64,000 nt of DNA from Roseovarius gaetbuli. Its GTDB lineage: Bacteria; Pseudomonadota; Alphaproteobacteria; Rhodobacterales; Rhodobacteraceae. The position numbers were made by a program, and so were the translations under genes. Below the pieces are notes generated by a model. The model had not been told where the DNA came from, ran no database searches, and saw only the letters and a list, made by a program, of their open reading frames with translations. The stretch covers positions 18,960 through 82,959 of the forward strand of contig NZ_FWFJ01000014.1 in the NCBI RefSeq assembly GCF_900172365.1. The letters are read 5' to 3'. Positions 46,179 through 56,173 of this stretch are shown here, in pieces (the stretch's first letter is position 1; each line of letters starts with the position of its first letter).

Positions 46179-46795
46179 GCGCCCGTGACCTTGGTCTTGT
46201 GGCCTGCACGCGCTGTGCCAAGGTATGGCCTGCGGGCACGCAGACCTGCGCGCGTTGCGGCAGCACCCTCGTCTCGCGCGATGCCAAAAGCCTGCAACGG
46301 GTCTGGGCGCTCTGGCTGGTGGGGGTGATGTGTTACGTGCCGGCCAATCTTTATCCGATGCTGCAAACCCGCACTCTTTTGACTGTACAGGAAGACACCA
46401 TCGTCGGCGGCGCGATCCAGCTTGTGCATCACGGCGCGGTCGGCATTGCCATCATCATTCTCGTGGCCAGCGTGGTGATCCCGCTTGGCAAATTCATGGC
46501 GATCGCCTTTTTGGCCATTTCGGTGACACGTGTTTCTGCGGTGTCCAAACACCAGCGTCAGAGGCTGTACGAGGTGGTTGAGTATATCGGCCGCTGGTCG
46601 ATGATTGATATCTTCGTGGTTGCGATCATGTCGTCGCTGGTGCAGTTGAACACATTGGCGGCCATCAATCCCGGCCGCGCGAGCCTGTTTTTCGCCCTGT
46701 CGGTGATCTTTACGATGCTCTCTGCCCAGGCGTTCGACAGCCGGATGATCTGGGATCTGCAATCCAAGTCCGAAGGACCTCCTGCCGATGACTGA
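46145..46795 (+). CDS. pqiA: PqiA-like membrane protein, second half-size copy
   Basis: 216 residues from ATG 46145; an upstream GTG/ATG-like option at 46130 is less likely. The zinc-ribbon is C-x2-C twice (CTRC near 22, CARC near 36), followed by four hydrophobic segments, with GVMCYVPANLYPM near 61 and the family motif near 120 (VVIPLGKF). Together with the previous gene it makes up a complete two-half PqiA. It overlaps pqiB by 8 bases. Confidence 0.88.
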   Translation: MEITGQNPDIISARDLGLVACTRCAKVWPAGTQTCARCGSTLVSRDAKSLQRVWALWLVGVMCYVPANLYPMLQTRTLLTVQEDTIVGGAIQLVHHGAVGIAIIILVASVVIPLGKFMAIAFLAISVTRVSAVSKHQRQRLYEVVEYIGRWSMIDIFVVAIMSSLVQLNTLAAINPGRASLFFALSVIFTMLSAQAFDSRMIWDLQSKSEGPPADD

Positions 46796-48872
46796 GACCC
46801 CTCCTCGCGTTGCCATCGAGACTGTGCGCAAATCCTTGCTGTCGCGGATTTCGATGGTCTGGGCGATCCCGTTTCTGGCGCTTGTGATTGCGCTTTTTGT
46901 CGCTTGGCAGGCGTTTGACGCGCGCGGCCCCTTGATCGAGATCGAATTCGCCGATGGCGCCGGGATCGCCAAGCGGCAAACCGAGCTTCGCTATCGCGAT
47001 GTCAACGTCGGGCTGGTCGAGGATGTCACCTTTAGCAAGGACCTCGGGTCAGTGGTGGCGCATGTGCGTCTTGACAAGGCGGTCGCGCCCTATGTCGATG
47101 CGGGTTCGACCTTTTGGGTGGTGCAGCCGGAATTGACCACCCGCGGCATCAGCGGCCTCGATACCGTGCTGTCGGGCGTTTATATCGAAGGGTCCTGGGA
47201 TAGCACCATCGGCCCCGAGCGCACCCGCTTCAAGGGCGCGGTCGAAGCGCCATTGTTCAAATCCGGTCAAAAGGGGCTACAACTTGCGCTGCGCACCACG
47301 CCGGGCGGCACCATGACCGACCAAAGCCCGATCCTGTTTCGCGGCATCGAAGTGGGGCGCGTCGGCAAGGCGCGGATTTCCCAGCAGGGCAATTTCGCGA
47401 TTGCCGAGGCGGTCATCTATGAAGACTACGCCCGCCTGATTTCGCCCTCGACGCGGTTCTGGGAAACCTCGGGGTTTACCTTTTCGGTCGGCCCGACGGG
47501 CGCGGAAATCGACTTTTCCTCTTTCGCGACGCTGGTCGGCGGGGGCCTTACGTTTGATACCTTCGTGTCGGGCGGCGATCCTGTTGGCGATGGCACCGTG
47601 TTCGAGGTTTTTGCCGACGAACCCTCGGCGCGCAACAGCCTGTTCAACGCCTCAGAGGTGGAAACCCTTGAAATGCGCGTGGTGTTTGAAGGCAATATCG
47701 CCGGTCTCGCCGTCGGTGCCCCGGTCGAGTTGAGCGGACTTAAGATCGGCAAGGTCCAGAGCGTGTCGGGTGTGATTGATGCCGATGCCTTTGGCGACAA
47801 CCGGGTGCGTCTGAATGCGCTTTTGTCCATTCAGCCCGCCCGCCTTGGGCTTCAGGATGATGTAACCCCCGAGGCCGCGCTACGGTTTCTTGGCGCCCGC
47901 ATTCAAGAGGGGCTGCGCGCGCGGCTTGCCTCGGCGAGCCTGTTGACCGGGGGCCTCAAGATCGAACTGGTTCAGGTCGATGACGCCCCCCCGGCCCCGT
48001 TTTTGACCGGCGAGGGCATCGTGCCGATCATCCCCACGACCAAAAACGAGATTTCCGATGCCGCCGCCACGGTCGAGGGCGTGTTCAACCGGATCAACAA
48101 CCTGCCGATCGAAGAGCTGCTCAATAGCGCGATCGAATTCCTCGATAGCGCCGAGGCCTTCGTGTCGGACGAGGACCTGCGCGAGACCCCGCAAGACCTG
48201 CGTGCGCTTTTGGGCGATGTGCGCGGGATCGTGACCTCGCAGGATGTGCAGAACATCCCTGTCACGCTCAATGCCGCGATTGGGCGGTTTGAAACGCTCC
48301 TGGCGCAGCTTGAAAAGGATCAGCTGACAACACGGCTTGCCGCCGCCGTTGATGCCGCCGCAGATGCCGCCAAGGGCGTGACCGCCTCTGTCGAAGGTGT
48401 GCCCGCCCTTGTGACCGAGCTTGAGGCCGTCGCGGCCAAGGCCAGTGCCCTGCCGCTGGATGAGTTGACCAAACAATTGACGGCACTCACGAGTTCGGCG
48501 GATGACATCCTTGGCACCGAGGCGGCGCGCCAATTGCCCGCCGATCTTGGCGCGGCGCTGAACGAGATCAACGCGACCTTGGCCGAATTGCGTCAGGGCG
48601 GTGCGGTGACCAACATCAATGCAACGCTGGAGTCGACCCGAAAGGCCGCAGATGCGGTGGCCACCTCGACCCAGGACCTGCCGACACTTGTGGATCGCAT
48701 CCGCCGCGTCTTTGATCAGGCCAGCGCCACCATCGCCGGCTATAACAAGGGCGAAACCCTAAGCCGCGACGCGCAGGCCGCGTTGCGCGATATCTCGAAG
48801 GCCGCTGATGCGATGACATCGCTGGCCCGCATGCTGGAACGCAATCCAGGCGCACTTATACGGGGACGATGA
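46788..48872 (+). CDS. pqiB: PqiB-like MCE-domain protein
   Basis: 694 residues. One N-terminal membrane helix (IPFLALVIALFVAWQAF, near 27-43) is followed by three MCE domains at about residues 45-120, 160-260 and 285-350, the same number as in PqiB. The rest (~420-690) is long alpha-helical coiled-coil, which in PqiB forms the tube across the periplasm. Expected role: lipid transfer between inner and outer membrane, together with PqiA and PqiC. The ORF ends inside the pqiC start (4-base overlap). Confidence 0.92.
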   Translation: MTETPPRVAIETVRKSLLSRISMVWAIPFLALVIALFVAWQAFDARGPLIEIEFADGAGIAKRQTELRYRDVNVGLVEDVTFSKDLGSVVAHVRLDKAVAPYVDAGSTFWVVQPELTTRGISGLDTVLSGVYIEGSWDSTIGPERTRFKGAVEAPLFKSGQKGLQLALRTTPGGTMTDQSPILFRGIEVGRVGKARISQQGNFAIAEAVIYEDYARLISPSTRFWETSGFTFSVGPTGAEIDFSSFATLVGGGLTFDTFVSGGDPVGDGTVFEVFADEPSARNSLFNASEVETLEMRVVFEGNIAGLAVGAPVELSGLKIGKVQSVSGVIDADAFGDNRVRLNALLSIQPARLGLQDDVTPEAALRFLGARIQEGLRARLASASLLTGGLKIELVQVDDAPPAPFLTGEGIVPIIPTTKNEISDAAATVEGVFNRINNLPIEELLNSAIEFLDSAEAFVSDEDLRETPQDLRALLGDVRGIVTSQDVQNIPVTLNAAIGRFETLLAQLEKDQLTTRLAAAVDAAADAAKGVTASVEGVPALVTELEAVAAKASALPLDELTKQLTALTSSADDILGTEAARQLPADLGAALNEINATLAELRQGGAVTNINATLESTRKAADAVATSTQDLPTLVDRIRRVFDQASATIAGYNKGETLSRDAQAALRDISKAADAMTSLARMLERNPGALIRGR

Positions 48873-49438
48873 CCATGACCTTTCTCAAACCTGCCCTCCT
48901 TGGACTTGCTCTTGGCCTTGCCGGATGTGGCGCCGCGCCGGATCGCTATACCGTGGCCACGCCCGAGGTGACCGAAAAACTTCGCATTGCCTTCCGCTCG
49001 GTCGAGGTGCGCGAGGTATCGCTGCCGAGCTATGCCGCCGCCGATGAGATCGCGATTGAGGATGCCAGCGGCAAGCTTGTCACCGATGGCAACGCCCTTT
49101 GGGCCGATTCCCCCGAACGCGCCGTGGCGCTTGATCTGGCGCGCAACCTGTCGCGTCTGACCGGGGCGCGCGTTGCCTCGGCCCCCTGGCCGTTCGAGGC
49201 CTTCCCCGATGCCCGGCTTGAAACCCGGTTCGAGAGCCTCGTGGCCGGCGCCGATGGGCAATTTCGCGCCTCGGGCCAGTATTTCGTCGGCGTCAGCGAT
49301 GGCGGGCGCGAGCGTTCGGGGCTGTTTGATCTTGCCGTGCCGTTTGACCCGGCGGGCGGGCCACAGGCGATTGCGACCGCGCGTGGTCAGCTGATCCTTG
49401 ATCTGGCCGCCGAGATTGCGCGCAGCGGATTGCGCTAG
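48869..49438 (+). CDS. pqiC: PqiC-like outer-membrane lipoprotein (ABC-type transport auxiliary)
   Basis: 189 residues. A lipoprotein signal with lipobox LAGC puts the lipidated Cys at about residue 20. The mature part matches the DUF330/PqiC type: YTVATP near 27, VEVREVSLPSYAAADEIAIEDASG near 47, ALDLARNLSRLTGARV near 90. PqiC is thought to bind the tip of PqiB at the outer membrane. Last gene of the pqi operon. Confidence 0.88.
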   Translation: MTMTFLKPALLGLALGLAGCGAAPDRYTVATPEVTEKLRIAFRSVEVREVSLPSYAAADEIAIEDASGKLVTDGNALWADSPERAVALDLARNLSRLTGARVASAPWPFEAFPDARLETRFESLVAGADGQFRASGQYFVGVSDGGRERSGLFDLAVPFDPAGGPQAIATARGQLILDLAAEIARSGLR

Positions 49439-49441
49439 ACG

Positions 49442-50359
49442 TTAGGACAGCCCAAGATCCCCGACCGCGCGGATCGCCGCTTGTCGAAACATCTGCGCAA
49501 GCGGGCTCAGGTCGTCCTCGGCGCGGGCCATGATCCCGATCGGCCCCGCCGTCAGCTCTGTTTTGATCGGCAGGGCGATCAGGCGACCGGCGGCGATATC
49601 ATCGGCCACCACCCCGGTTGAAATGATCCAGAGCGCATCACCCCCGAGGGTAAGACCACGCCCGAACGTGGCCGAAACCGATTCAATGCGCTGCGGGAAA
49701 TCACCCACGCCATTGGCGATCATCATTCGGTCCACCAGGGGCCGGATTGCCGCCTCTTGTGGGGGATAGATCACCGGATAGCGCCCGATGTCGGCCAGTG
49801 CCCTGGCCCCTGCCAGCGGATGACCGGGGGCGCAGACGATCACGACATCCTCTGCATAAAGCTGGGTAAAGGAAATGTCCTTCATCGTGTCGGGTTTGCC
49901 CAATCTTCCGATCACAAGGTCAAGCCGCCCGGCGCGCAGGCGATCCACCAGAAACCCGTGCGGGCCATCCTCGATCAACGGCGTCGCATTGGGGGCGAGG
50001 CGCGCAAACAACTCCACGGCGCGCGGCAACATCCGGGCCGCAACGCTTGGCAGCGCACCGACGGCAACCCGGCCCTCTTCGCCCTTGCTGATTGCCGAAA
50101 CGCTTGTCATGGCCTGATCAATCGCCGTCAGGCTGCTGTTGGCATAGCGCAGGAACACGTCACCCTCGATGGTCATCGCCACGCCGCCCCGGCTTCGTTC
50201 GAGCAGGGTAACGCCGGTGATCTGTTCAAGTTCCTTGAGGGTCTTGGAAATTGCGGGCTGCGTCAAATTCAGGATCTCAGCAGCCCGCTTCAGGCTTTTC
50301 TGCCGGGCGATTTCGACGAACGCCTGAAGATGGCGCACCTTGAGCCGTCTGTCGATCAT
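49442..50359 (-). CDS. pcaQ: LysR family regulator of protocatechuate catabolism, PcaQ-like
   Basis: 305 residues from the ATG at 50359, where the conserved MIDRRLKVRHLQAFVEIARQKS begins; an upstream ATG at 50392 is less likely. The winged helix has KRAAEILNLTQPAISKTLKELE. PcaQ activates pca genes in alphaproteobacteria in response to beta-carboxymuconate-type intermediates. The divergent position to pobA and the pca genes fits. The 95-base space between them should carry its binding site. Confidence 0.9.
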   Translation of the reverse strand: MIDRRLKVRHLQAFVEIARQKSLKRAAEILNLTQPAISKTLKELEQITGVTLLERSRGGVAMTIEGDVFLRYANSSLTAIDQAMTSVSAISKGEEGRVAVGALPSVAARMLPRAVELFARLAPNATPLIEDGPHGFLVDRLRAGRLDLVIGRLGKPDTMKDISFTQLYAEDVVIVCAPGHPLAGARALADIGRYPVIYPPQEAAIRPLVDRMMIANGVGDFPQRIESVSATFGRGLTLGGDALWIISTGVVADDIAAGRLIALPIKTELTAGPIGIMARAEDDLSPLAQMFRQAAIRAVGDLGLS

Positions 50360-50454
50360 ATGGTTTCCCAATTTGATAACTATACAAGACAAATGATCAT
50401 TTTACATAACCGTATCGGCAATGCATGCTTGTGGCAAGGATCGGGGAGGATCAC
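50360..50454. promoter_or_regulatory. pcaQ-pobA divergent promoter region
   Basis: 95 bases, AT-rich at 50375-50415. It contains ATAAC twice, near 50379 and in CATAACCG near 50407; the second matches half of the ATAACC-N4-GGTTAA site known for PcaQ. The second half-site is not clear. Confidence 0.5.
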
Positions 50455-51624
50455 GTGCGCGCACAGGTTGCCATCATTGGCGGGGGGCCATCGGGCCTAT
50501 TGCTATCGCAGCTTCTTGATGTGCATGGCATCGACAGCATCGTGTTGGAGCGCAAGACCAAGGACTATGTTCTTGGCCGCATCCGGGCCGGTGTTCTTGA
50601 ACAGGGTCTTGTGCGGCTCATGGAACAGGCGGGCGTGGCGACGCGTCTTCATGCCGAAGCCTATCGTCATGACGGCACGCTGATCTCTTATGGCAATGAA
50701 ACCTTCCGGCTTGATTTTTCCGCCCATACCGGCAGCTCGGTGATGGTCTATGGCCAGACCGAAGTGACCCGCGATCTTTACGCCGCGCGCGAGGCGGCGG
50801 GCGGCAAGATTGTGTTTAATGTCGAGGATGTCGTGATCCACGGCGCCGATACCGACGCCGCCCATGTCACCTATACCCTGGACGATAAAGATCACCGGAT
50901 CGACGCCGATTTCATCGCCGGGTGCGACGGGTTTCATGGCGTCAGCCGCCAGTCGATCCCTCTGGACGTGCGGCGCGAGTATGAAAAACTCTATCCGTTC
51001 GGCTGGCTTGGCATCCTGTCGGAAACGCCGCCGGTGAACCACGAATTGATCTATGCCTCGTCCAAGCGCGGCTTTGCTCTCTGCTCGATGCGCAACGAAA
51101 ACCTGAGCCGCTATTACATCCAATGCTCGCTATCGGACAAACCCGAGGATTGGACCGACGCGGCCTTCTGGGCAGAGCTCAAGCGGCGCATTCCAGCGGA
51201 GTATGCCGATCAATTGATCACCGGCCCGTCGATCGAGAAATCCATCGCGCCGCTGCGCTCCTTCGTGACCGAGCCGATGCGGTGGGGGCGGTTGTTTCTG
51301 TGTGGTGATGCGGCGCATATCGTGCCGCCGACCGGGGCCAAGGGCCTTAATACTGCGGCGTCGGATGTGCATTACCTCATTGAAGGGCTGCGCCAGTTCT
51401 ACGAGAGCAACGACAGCCAGGGCATCGACAGCTATTCGCACAAGGCCCTTGCGCGGGTCTGGAAGGCAGAGCGCTTTAGCTGGTGGTTCTCGTCGCTTTT
51501 GCACCGCTACCCGGATCAATCGGAATTTGACCTCAAGATGCAACAGGCGGAAATTGACTTTCTGCGCACCAATCAGGCCGCGCAAAGGGCGATGGCCGAA
51601 AACTATGTCGGCCTGCCCTATTGA
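50455..51624 (+). CDS. pobA: 4-hydroxybenzoate 3-monooxygenase
   Basis: 389 residues from the GTG at 50455, which has GGGGAGGAT upstream; this length matches PobA. It hydroxylates 4-hydroxybenzoate to protocatechuate using FAD and NADPH. Motifs: VAIIGGGPSGLLL (FAD), LERKTKDYVLGRIRAGVLEQ (substrate region), CDGFHGVSRQSIP (DG motif near 160), LFLCGDAAHIVPPTGAKGLN (GD motif near 280). First gene of the pob-pca operon. Confidence 0.96.
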   Translation: MRAQVAIIGGGPSGLLLSQLLDVHGIDSIVLERKTKDYVLGRIRAGVLEQGLVRLMEQAGVATRLHAEAYRHDGTLISYGNETFRLDFSAHTGSSVMVYGQTEVTRDLYAAREAAGGKIVFNVEDVVIHGADTDAAHVTYTLDDKDHRIDADFIAGCDGFHGVSRQSIPLDVRREYEKLYPFGWLGILSETPPVNHELIYASSKRGFALCSMRNENLSRYYIQCSLSDKPEDWTDAAFWAELKRRIPAEYADQLITGPSIEKSIAPLRSFVTEPMRWGRLFLCGDAAHIVPPTGAKGLNTAASDVHYLIEGLRQFYESNDSQGIDSYSHKALARVWKAERFSWWFSSLLHRYPDQSEFDLKMQQAEIDFLRTNQAAQRAMAENYVGLPY

Positions 51625-51647
51625 TGGCCCGCCAAACGGAGAGCGAG

Positions 51648-52753
<1,106 letters not shown>

Positions 52754-52755
52754 GA

Positions 52756-53355
52756 ATGGTGCAAAAACTGGATTACCTCAAGGAATCGCCCTCACAGACC
52801 GCCGGGCCCTATGTGCACATCGGCCTTGCGCCGCGGGCGGCAGGGTTTGACATCTACGCCCGCGAATTGGGCCATGACATCACCGGGCCAAACGCCAAGG
52901 GCGAGCGGATCACGGTCAGCGGCATCGTCACCGACGGCACCGGCGCGCCGGTCAAGGATGTGCTGATCGAGGTCTGGCAGGCCAATGCGGCGGGCGTCTA
53001 TCCCGGCGCGGGCGAGGTCGAGCCGGGCTTTCGCGGCTGGGGCCGGGTGGTGCCGGATTTCGAAACCGGCGAGTGGACATTTGACACGGTCAAACCGGGC
53101 CCGGTGATGGGGCGCGATGGCCGCATGATGGCGCCGCATATCAACCTGTGGCTGGTGGCGCGCGGCATCAATACCGGGCTCAACACCCGGCTTTATTTCG
53201 GCGATGAAGAGGCCGCCAATGCCACCGACCCGGTGCTTGACCTGATTGAGCCGGCGCATCGTCGGCAAACTCTGATCGCCAGCGTGGATGGATCGGGCTA
53301 TCGTCTGGATATCTGCCTTCAGGGCGACAATGAAACGGTATTCCTAGATGTCTGA
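52756..53355 (+). CDS. pcaG: Protocatechuate 3,4-dioxygenase alpha subunit
   Basis: 199 residues from ATG 52756; GAGGGG lies upstream at a good distance. It has the same beta-sandwich as PcaH (VSGIVTDGTGAPVKDVLIEVWQANA) but lacks the full iron-ligand set, as expected for the alpha chain. SQTAGPYVHIGLAP at the N-terminus is the alpha-subunit signature. Its stop lies within the next gene (8-base overlap). Confidence 0.96.
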   Translation: MVQKLDYLKESPSQTAGPYVHIGLAPRAAGFDIYARELGHDITGPNAKGERITVSGIVTDGTGAPVKDVLIEVWQANAAGVYPGAGEVEPGFRGWGRVVPDFETGEWTFDTVKPGPVMGRDGRMMAPHINLWLVARGINTGLNTRLYFGDEEAANATDPVLDLIEPAHRRQTLIASVDGSGYRLDICLQGDNETVFLDV

Positions 53356-54199
53356 AACACCCAACACCACCCCCTGCATCATCTGTGTCGCGATCACCGG
53401 ATCGGTGCCGACACAGGCCGACAACCCGGCGGTCCCGGTCACCATTTCCGAGCAGGTCGAAAGCACCCATGCGGCCTTCGAGGCCGGCGCAAGCATCGCC
53501 CATTGCCATGTGCGCGACGACGCGGGCAAGCCCACCTCGGACCCCGAGCGCTTTGCCCGCCTGAAAGAGGGGATCGAAAAACACTGCCCCGGCATGATCA
53601 CCCAACTGTCCACCGGCGGGCGCTCTGGCGCGGGAAACGAGCGCGGCGGGATGCTGCCGCTGCGCCCCGACATGGCGTCGCTATCGGTGGGGTCGAACAA
53701 CTTTCCGACGCGGGTTTACGAGAACCCGCCAGACCTTGTGAACTGGCTCGCGGAAGAGATGATCAAATATGACGTCAAACCCGAGATCGAGGCGTTCGAT
53801 CTGTCGCATATCTTTCATGCGGCCCTGATGCACAAGCGCGGCCAGATCAAGGACGTGCCCTATGTGCAATTCGTCATGGGCGTGAAGAACGCCATGCCGG
53901 CCGACCGCGAGGTGTTCGATTTCTACGTGGCCACGGTCAAGCGCCTGTTTGGCGATGTGCCATGGTGTGCGGCGGGCGTCGGCCCGAAACAGATCGTGGT
54001 AAACGAGTGGGCGATTGCGGCGGGCGGGCATGCGCGCACCGGGCTTGAGGATAACATCCGCCTTGATCGCGATACGCTGGCGCCCTCCAACGCGGCGCTG
54101 GTCCAGCGCACCGTCGCGATGTGCGAGAAATACGAGCGTCCCGTCGCCACATGGCAAGAGGCGCGCCGCATCCTTGGCCTGCGGGACGTGGGCGCATGA
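53348..54199 (+). CDS. BKACE family (beta-keto acid cleavage enzyme, 3-keto-5-aminohexanoate cleavage type)
   Basis: 283 residues. Motifs: ICVAITGSVPTQADN at the N-terminus, HCHVRDDAGKPTSDPERF near 53 (metal-binding His pair and Arg), ITQLSTGGRSG near 83, and VKPEIEAFDLSHI near 142 (Glu). These Zn-dependent enzymes split a beta-keto acid with acetyl-CoA into acetoacetate and a new CoA ester. In this operon the natural substrate would be beta-ketoadipate, giving succinyl-CoA, which would bypass the usual PcaIJ transferase and PcaF thiolase. That substrate is inference from context. It is coupled to pcaD by ATGA. Confidence 0.9.
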   Translation: MSETPNTTPCIICVAITGSVPTQADNPAVPVTISEQVESTHAAFEAGASIAHCHVRDDAGKPTSDPERFARLKEGIEKHCPGMITQLSTGGRSGAGNERGGMLPLRPDMASLSVGSNNFPTRVYENPPDLVNWLAEEMIKYDVKPEIEAFDLSHIFHAALMHKRGQIKDVPYVQFVMGVKNAMPADREVFDFYVATVKRLFGDVPWCAAGVGPKQIVVNEWAIAAGGHARTGLEDNIRLDRDTLAPSNAALVQRTVAMCEKYERPVATWQEARRILGLRDVGA

Positions 54200-54984
54200 C
54201 CCTCGCATTCGCCAAACCCCGCGATGTGACGCTGCATTACCACCTGCGCGCGGGGGCGCCCGGCGCGCGGCCCGTGGTCTTTCTGAACTCTCTCGGCACG
54301 GATTTCCGGATCTGGGAGGGGGTGGTTGACCGCTTGGCTGACATGCCGGTTTTGATGATGGACAAGCGCGGGCACGGCCTTAGTGACGCGGGCGAGACCA
54401 GCATTGCCACACTGGCGCGCGACGCGGCCGATCTCATGGATCACCTTGGCCTGTCTGATGCTCTCATCTGTGGGGTTTCGGTTGGCGGGATGATCGCGCA
54501 GGCGCTTGTCGCCGCGCGCCCCGATTTGGTGGCGGGGCTGGTGCTGTGCAATACCGGCGCGAAAATCGGCGACGCCGAGGGCTGGAATACGCGGATCGAA
54601 AACGTGCAAACCACCGGATTGGATGCGATGGCCGAGGCCATCCTTGAACGCTGGTTTTCGCCCACGTTCCATGCCGACAAGCCTGCGGACCTTGCGGGAT
54701 ATCGCAACATGCTGGCGCGCACCACAACGGCGGGATACACCGCCACCTGCGCCGCCATTCGCGATGCAGACCTGAGCGAGAGCACCCGAAAAATCGCCGT
54801 GCCCACCCTCTGCATCGGCGGCACAGAAGACCCGACCACGACGCCGGAATTGGTCGCCGCCCTTGCCGATCTGATCCCCGGTGCGACACTGACCATGATC
54901 GACGACGTCGGTCACTTGCCCTGTATCGAGGCCCCCGAAGTGGTCGCGGATGAGATCGCGGCCCTGCTCAAGGCCCTGGAATGA
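54196..54984 (+). CDS. pcaD: 3-oxoadipate enol-lactonase
   Basis: 262 residues from ATG 54196. Alpha/beta hydrolase that opens 3-oxoadipate enol-lactone to beta-ketoadipate. The nucleophile elbow is GVSVGGM near 96, the oxyanion region FLNSLGTDFRIWEGV near 30, the Asp in GGTEDPTT near 216, and the catalytic His in DDVGHLPCIEAPE near 239. The frame opens earlier inside the BKACE gene, but the conserved N-terminus starts here. ATGA overlap with pcaB. Confidence 0.92.
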   Translation: MTLAFAKPRDVTLHYHLRAGAPGARPVVFLNSLGTDFRIWEGVVDRLADMPVLMMDKRGHGLSDAGETSIATLARDAADLMDHLGLSDALICGVSVGGMIAQALVAARPDLVAGLVLCNTGAKIGDAEGWNTRIENVQTTGLDAMAEAILERWFSPTFHADKPADLAGYRNMLARTTTAGYTATCAAIRDADLSESTRKIAVPTLCIGGTEDPTTTPELVAALADLIPGATLTMIDDVGHLPCIEAPEVVADEIAALLKALE

Positions 54985-56042
54985 CCGGCGGCTTCGACCA
55001 TCCCTGGCTTGGCGGGCTCTTCGCGGATGAGGCGGGCTCTGCCATTTGGTCGGCCGGCCAACAGCTTGCCTATATGCTGGCGTTTGAGGCGGCCTATTCC
55101 CGCGCGCTTGGGGCGGTCGGCGTGGTTGAGGCGGCCAAGGCGAACAAGGCGGCAAAGCTGATTGCCGGGTTTGACGTGGATATCGCCGACCTGCGGGTCG
55201 GCACGGCGCGCGACGGCTTGCCGGTGCCTGCCTTGGTGGCGCAACTGCGGGCGGCGGCGCCTGATCTGAGGGATGCCATACACAAGGGCACCTCCTCGCA
55301 GGATGTTCTGGACACCGCGCTTGCGCTGACGATCAAAGAGATGAACGCCCTGCTGGCGGCGCGGCTTGAGGCATTGGATCACGGCCTGGGGCGTCTGATT
55401 GCGACCTTCGGCAGCCGACCCCTGATGGGGCGCACCCGGATGCAGGCCGCCATGGCGATCACCGTCGCCGATCGCATCGCCCCCTGGCAAACGCCGTTGC
55501 ACGACCACCTTGCAAGGCTTGCGCAAATGCGGCAGCGGGTCGAGCGGGTGCAACTTGGCGGCGCGGCGGGCGATCGCCAAGAAATGGCAGGCAAAGGCGC
55601 GGACATCGCGCGCGCGATTGCCGATGACCTTGGGCTTTGCTGTCCTGATCGGCCCTGGCACGCGATGCGTGACGGGTTGGCCGAATATGCCGGGCTTTTG
55701 TCGCTGATCACCGGCACGCTTGGCAAGATGGGACAGGATATCTGTCTTATGGCGCAACAGGGTGTCGGTGAAATCACCGTCTCTGGCGGGGGCGGATCAT
55801 CGGCGATGCCCCATAAACAAAACCCGATCCTGGCCGAGCTTTTGGTGACGCTGGCGCGGTTCAACGCGGTGCAGCTTTCAGGCATGCATCACGCTCTGAT
55901 CCATGAACAGGAACGTTCAGGAAGCGCCTGGGCACTGGAATGGATGATCCTGCCGCAAATGGGTCTCACAACGGCGCGCGCCCTTTCGGCGGCGATTACC
56001 TTGAGCGAACGGATCACGGCGATTGGGGAACCGGAAAAATGA
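54981..56042 (+). CDS. pcaB: 3-carboxy-cis,cis-muconate cycloisomerase
   Basis: 353 residues. It lactonises beta-carboxymuconate to 4-carboxymuconolactone. Fumarase/aspartase superfamily blocks are present: GTSSQDVLDTALALTIKE near 97, and the signature GGSSAMPHKQNPI near 272. It is ~100 residues shorter than the longer PcaB type because the extra C-terminal domain is missing, which is usual for alphaproteobacterial PcaB. Last enzyme gene of the pob-pca operon. Confidence 0.93.
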   Translation: MTGGFDHPWLGGLFADEAGSAIWSAGQQLAYMLAFEAAYSRALGAVGVVEAAKANKAAKLIAGFDVDIADLRVGTARDGLPVPALVAQLRAAAPDLRDAIHKGTSSQDVLDTALALTIKEMNALLAARLEALDHGLGRLIATFGSRPLMGRTRMQAAMAITVADRIAPWQTPLHDHLARLAQMRQRVERVQLGGAAGDRQEMAGKGADIARAIADDLGLCCPDRPWHAMRDGLAEYAGLLSLITGTLGKMGQDICLMAQQGVGEITVSGGGGSSAMPHKQNPILAELLVTLARFNAVQLSGMHHALIHEQERSGSAWALEWMILPQMGLTTARALSAAITLSERITAIGEPEK

Positions 56043-56173
56043 CCCCGGCAAAAGCCGGTTTCCGCGACATTCCAACACGCGAAAGCACCATTCTGACCAA
56101 CATCAAACAGCGGCCCTAAAACAATAAAAACGCCACCTTTCAATCGCTTATCTGTCTAACGGAGGAGGACCCC

